A stretch of DNA of 22,583 nt from Plantago elongata (taxonomy: Eukaryota; Streptophyta; Magnoliopsida; Lamiales; Plantaginaceae). This document shows positions 20,131 through 22,583 of this stretch, in pieces; the first letter of the stretch is position 1; every line of letters starts with the position of its first letter. The stretch is taken from positions 1 to 22,583 of the forward strand of contig JAYMSP010002763.1 of assembly GCA_036897095.1 (NCBI GenBank), in the 5' to 3' direction. A program made the translations under genes and the position numbers. The notes under the pieces are model-generated. The model had not been told where the DNA came from and ran no database searches. It saw only the letters and a program-made list of their open reading frames with translations.

Positions 20131-21346
20131 AAGTGAACTTTCGAGACTCTCAAAATGTAGGGTCTCTCACAAGATGGACTCATTAATATAGTCAATGTTA
20201 GTTTAGATTTGATTTTATATATAAAAAATAACATATTTAATTATAAATTTATTGAATAATAATTAAATTTTAATTGAACAGTGAAACGTAAAATATTAGA
20301 ATTAGAGTTAAATATTTTTATTTATACTTTTAAGTTGTGAAACTTGTGCTTGAGTTGGAAGGTGAAATGGAAGTTTTAATTAAGTCCACAAGTTGTTGTC
20401 CAATTAAAATTTGACTTCACTTGATTAAACATAGATACTACTTAATTGCGTACCAAACAATAAGTATAAGTATGTTTTAGTTTTTTCTTTTTTTAGGAAA
20501 AATAAGTATGTTTTAGTTGTTTTATCCGTTATATTGTCAACTTGAATTGGTTACTGTTCATTGTGTGATATTATAATTCTTTGGAGTTCCACCGGTAATG
20601 CATTTGTTTTTTCCATTACCAATAAAAAAACATTTATATTTCTCTTTTAAAGTGAAAATTGTACGCCGCATCCAAGTTGTCTTAGTTGTAGGTCTCTCAT
20701 GATGATTTATACTATCACAATTAGTATAAAATCATAAAACAATGAGTATTAGACTACTGTCACCAGCACATTTTACAAATTTGAGGGGTTAGATTAGGAA
20801 GCGATTTGAATTGGAAAAACCTGAATTATTAGACTAATGTCCGAAACAATTTTGGAATGTGACCTTGGGACCAAAACTTTTGCGCTAAAAAAAAGCTACC
20901 TGAAGTTATGCAAAAACTGAATAGGGTGACTATAATTAGTATATACTACAGTACTACACCATTTACGGTAGTATTTTGAACAAAATTATAAGCCTCCAAG
21001 GAAAAACAATTTCAACCTCTCCTCATCTGGCCACAAATGATTATCTCTTGATCTCAAGAATGACAACGTACTATAACATTTCACAACTAAATGCAACGCG
21101 ATATTAACATGTCTTACATCAACAGGATAACAAAAGAATTGATGTACCCACACAAGGGTTGTGAGTGGGTGCCAGTAACAGCAAATGTAAGCTCAATTTG
21201 TTGTGTCCACAACCACTTTAACAAAAGTAAATCAACAGCCAACGAATCAACAAAAGGTGATAAAATCAACCTTCATACATTACGCCAGAAAACCCTACAA
21301 CATGCCACAGAACAATATACAAATGCAACATGATGAAGAGCACCAT
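20131..21346. other. Spacer and 3' flank of the CDKA-like gene
   Basis: No gene is recognisable. The last 250 or so bases before 21347 should be the 3' UTR of the minus-strand kinase gene. No canonical AATAAA is visible there on that strand. Forward frames at 21091-21442 are antisense to this UTR and last exon and have no protein-like content. Confidence 0.4.
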
Positions 21347-22564
21347 TCAAGGTATTGGGTCAATGTCCCTAAAGTACTCGTGCTCAAGTGCATGTCTGGC
21401 TGTGATTCTCTTGCTGGGATCCAAGCAGAGCATTTTCTATAAGAAATACAAAATAGTTACTAAGCAATATATTGGTTAAAAGTTATTTAAGAGTAAATGA
21501 AAACAGGATGTTAGGTTTGCATTCAGCCAGTTTTTAAGGTCGAAGGGAAGAAAATTCAATAACAAACTCTATGCATAATTGGAGTTCATTCAATCTAGAA
21601 GTGCAAGTGTTATATAATGATTCGGGTTGGCATTACACAAAAGTTGTGGTGAAACTGCCTAAAGGTTCTGCATATTTATACTTTCTGCTTTCTAGATCTT
21701 AGCCTACCGAATACTTTCTAGGTCATTGGCAATTAAGGGTTTTTCTCTAAGCCAGATTAGTATGAATCTAGTTACATATGCGAGAAGAACAAAAACCTAC
21801 CGTGAGAAGATCCAGGCCAGCTGCATCCAGAGTTGGTACCACAGTCGACAGCTCCTGCATTATGAGATATATTACAGTAAGCATGCCATTAATGTTCCAT
21901 AATTGAAGACATAAAATTAGCATGACGAGATTAGATCACCTGAGGTGTCCATTTCGGAAAAGCTGATTTGAAGTCGGGTAGAGACGTCACCCCAGGCCAT
22001 ATATCTTCATTTGGAGTGCCCATGACCCTTCACAAGAAAAACAGAAAAGTAAATACATAAAACGTGGTATAGATCAATTATAGTTACTAAAAAAAAAGTG
22101 ATTTGGAATTGGATCTCAAGGTTTGAATACTGTGTTGGGTTGAGTTCATTCAACTATGTAACAATCCATCTCACTGCAGCAGCTCAAAATATCACGCAAA
22201 GAATCATAATGCAAGATAAGATTGAGTATGCATGTCTTATCATTCACATGGCCATTGTTCGTCTAATCGGCAAAAACATGTCAGCAACAGAAAACTTGAA
22301 AGAAGAGTGGCACATGCTGTATGACTCAAACTCTCAAAGCACGGCATGTTGTCAGAAAGGAAGGTTACGAGGCAACAGAAATTTAAGGTAAGATCATTAC
22401 TTGAAAATTTTGAAGAGCTCATCAATCTCAGAGTCTCCTGGAAACAATGGTTTCATGGTAACCATTTCTGCAAATATGCAACCAACTGACCACACATCCA
22501 CTGGAGTAGAATAGTGGCGTGATCCAAGTAGTATTTCTGGAGCTCTATACCACAGAGTCACAAC
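21347..22564 (-). CDS. CDKA: A-type cyclin-dependent kinase (CDKA/CDC2 homologue), 3' part
   Basis: Four exons are present: 22564-22401, 22027-21940, 21854-21801 and 21436-21347. They encode the last 131 residues of a protein expected to be about 294 long; the 5' exons lie beyond the window. The first visible exon starts in the activation segment ([15 protein letters not shown], with the APE motif). It continues with [17 protein letters not shown] and the [12 protein letters not shown] helix. [24 protein letters not shown] and [18 protein letters not shown] follow. EIDELFKIF and VDVWSVGC point to CDKA rather than the plant CDKB class (which has ELQQLLHIF and VDIWSVGC). CDKA drives the G1/S and G2/M transitions with cyclins. 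Compared with the usual plant CDKA, the residues after FAEMV read TMKPLF instead of NQRPLF, and the C terminus is DIDPIP rather than DIGFVP. It may therefore be a second, diverged CDKA copy. Confidence 0.92.
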
Positions 22565-22583
22565 CTGCAAAAAAGTATCGATA

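Noticed and set aside
22098-22425. Frames on both strands between the first two visible kinase exons
   Set aside because: They lie in or overlap the 373-base intron 22028-22400 of the kinase gene; phase continuity of the flanking exons leaves no room for another exon.
1-22583. CRISPR array, bacterial operon or phage-type system
   Set aside because: Introns, TATA promoters and plant gene families show this is plant nuclear DNA. The repeats are diverged duplications without regular spacers.

Overview
The window is nuclear DNA of a flowering plant, most likely a eudicot. Four split or single-exon genes of plant-specific families sit in long AT-rich intergenic DNA. Introns follow GT/AG rules, promoters carry TATA boxes, and transposon relics are present. 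The species cannot be fixed from the sequence alone. All four gene models were built by hand from splice sites and reading-phase continuity; no database was searched.

Layout: (1) 381-5630, + strand: a glycine-rich domain-containing protein (GRDP/DUF1399 family) with eight coding exons and about 941 residues, ending in a very long Gly/Cys-repeat tail. (2) 5792-6301: a decayed 3' end of a Ty1/copia retrotransposon (end of the RNase H region, polypurine tract, probable LTR). (3) 8045-8859, - strand: an intronless PB1-domain protein of 238 residues. (4) About 8.9-15.1 kb: a gene-poor stretch with a SINE-like fragment, two local direct duplications, a decayed MITE and an orphan promoter-like site. 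(5) 15113-18899, - strand: a complete GH3 beta-xylosidase most like BXL6, with six exons and 788 residues. Its first intron holds a broken copy of the end of exon 1. (6) 18.9-21.3 kb: AT-rich spacer with a degenerate repeat array built on TTGTCTAGTTTTT. (7) 21347 to the window edge, - strand: the last four coding exons of an A-type cyclin-dependent kinase; its 5' part lies outside.

The genes do not form a pathway or operon. They are independent plant genes: stress or development related (GRDP), PB1 scaffold, cell-wall xylan/arabinan remodelling (BXL6-like) and cell cycle (CDKA-like). The most distinctive property of the locus is recurrent local direct duplication, at five separate places with units of about 76-240 bp. 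Two of these touch gene expression signals: a duplicated poly(A) module behind the GRDP gene, and a duplicated exon/donor segment inside the xylosidase intron. I found no evidence of a new multi-gene system.
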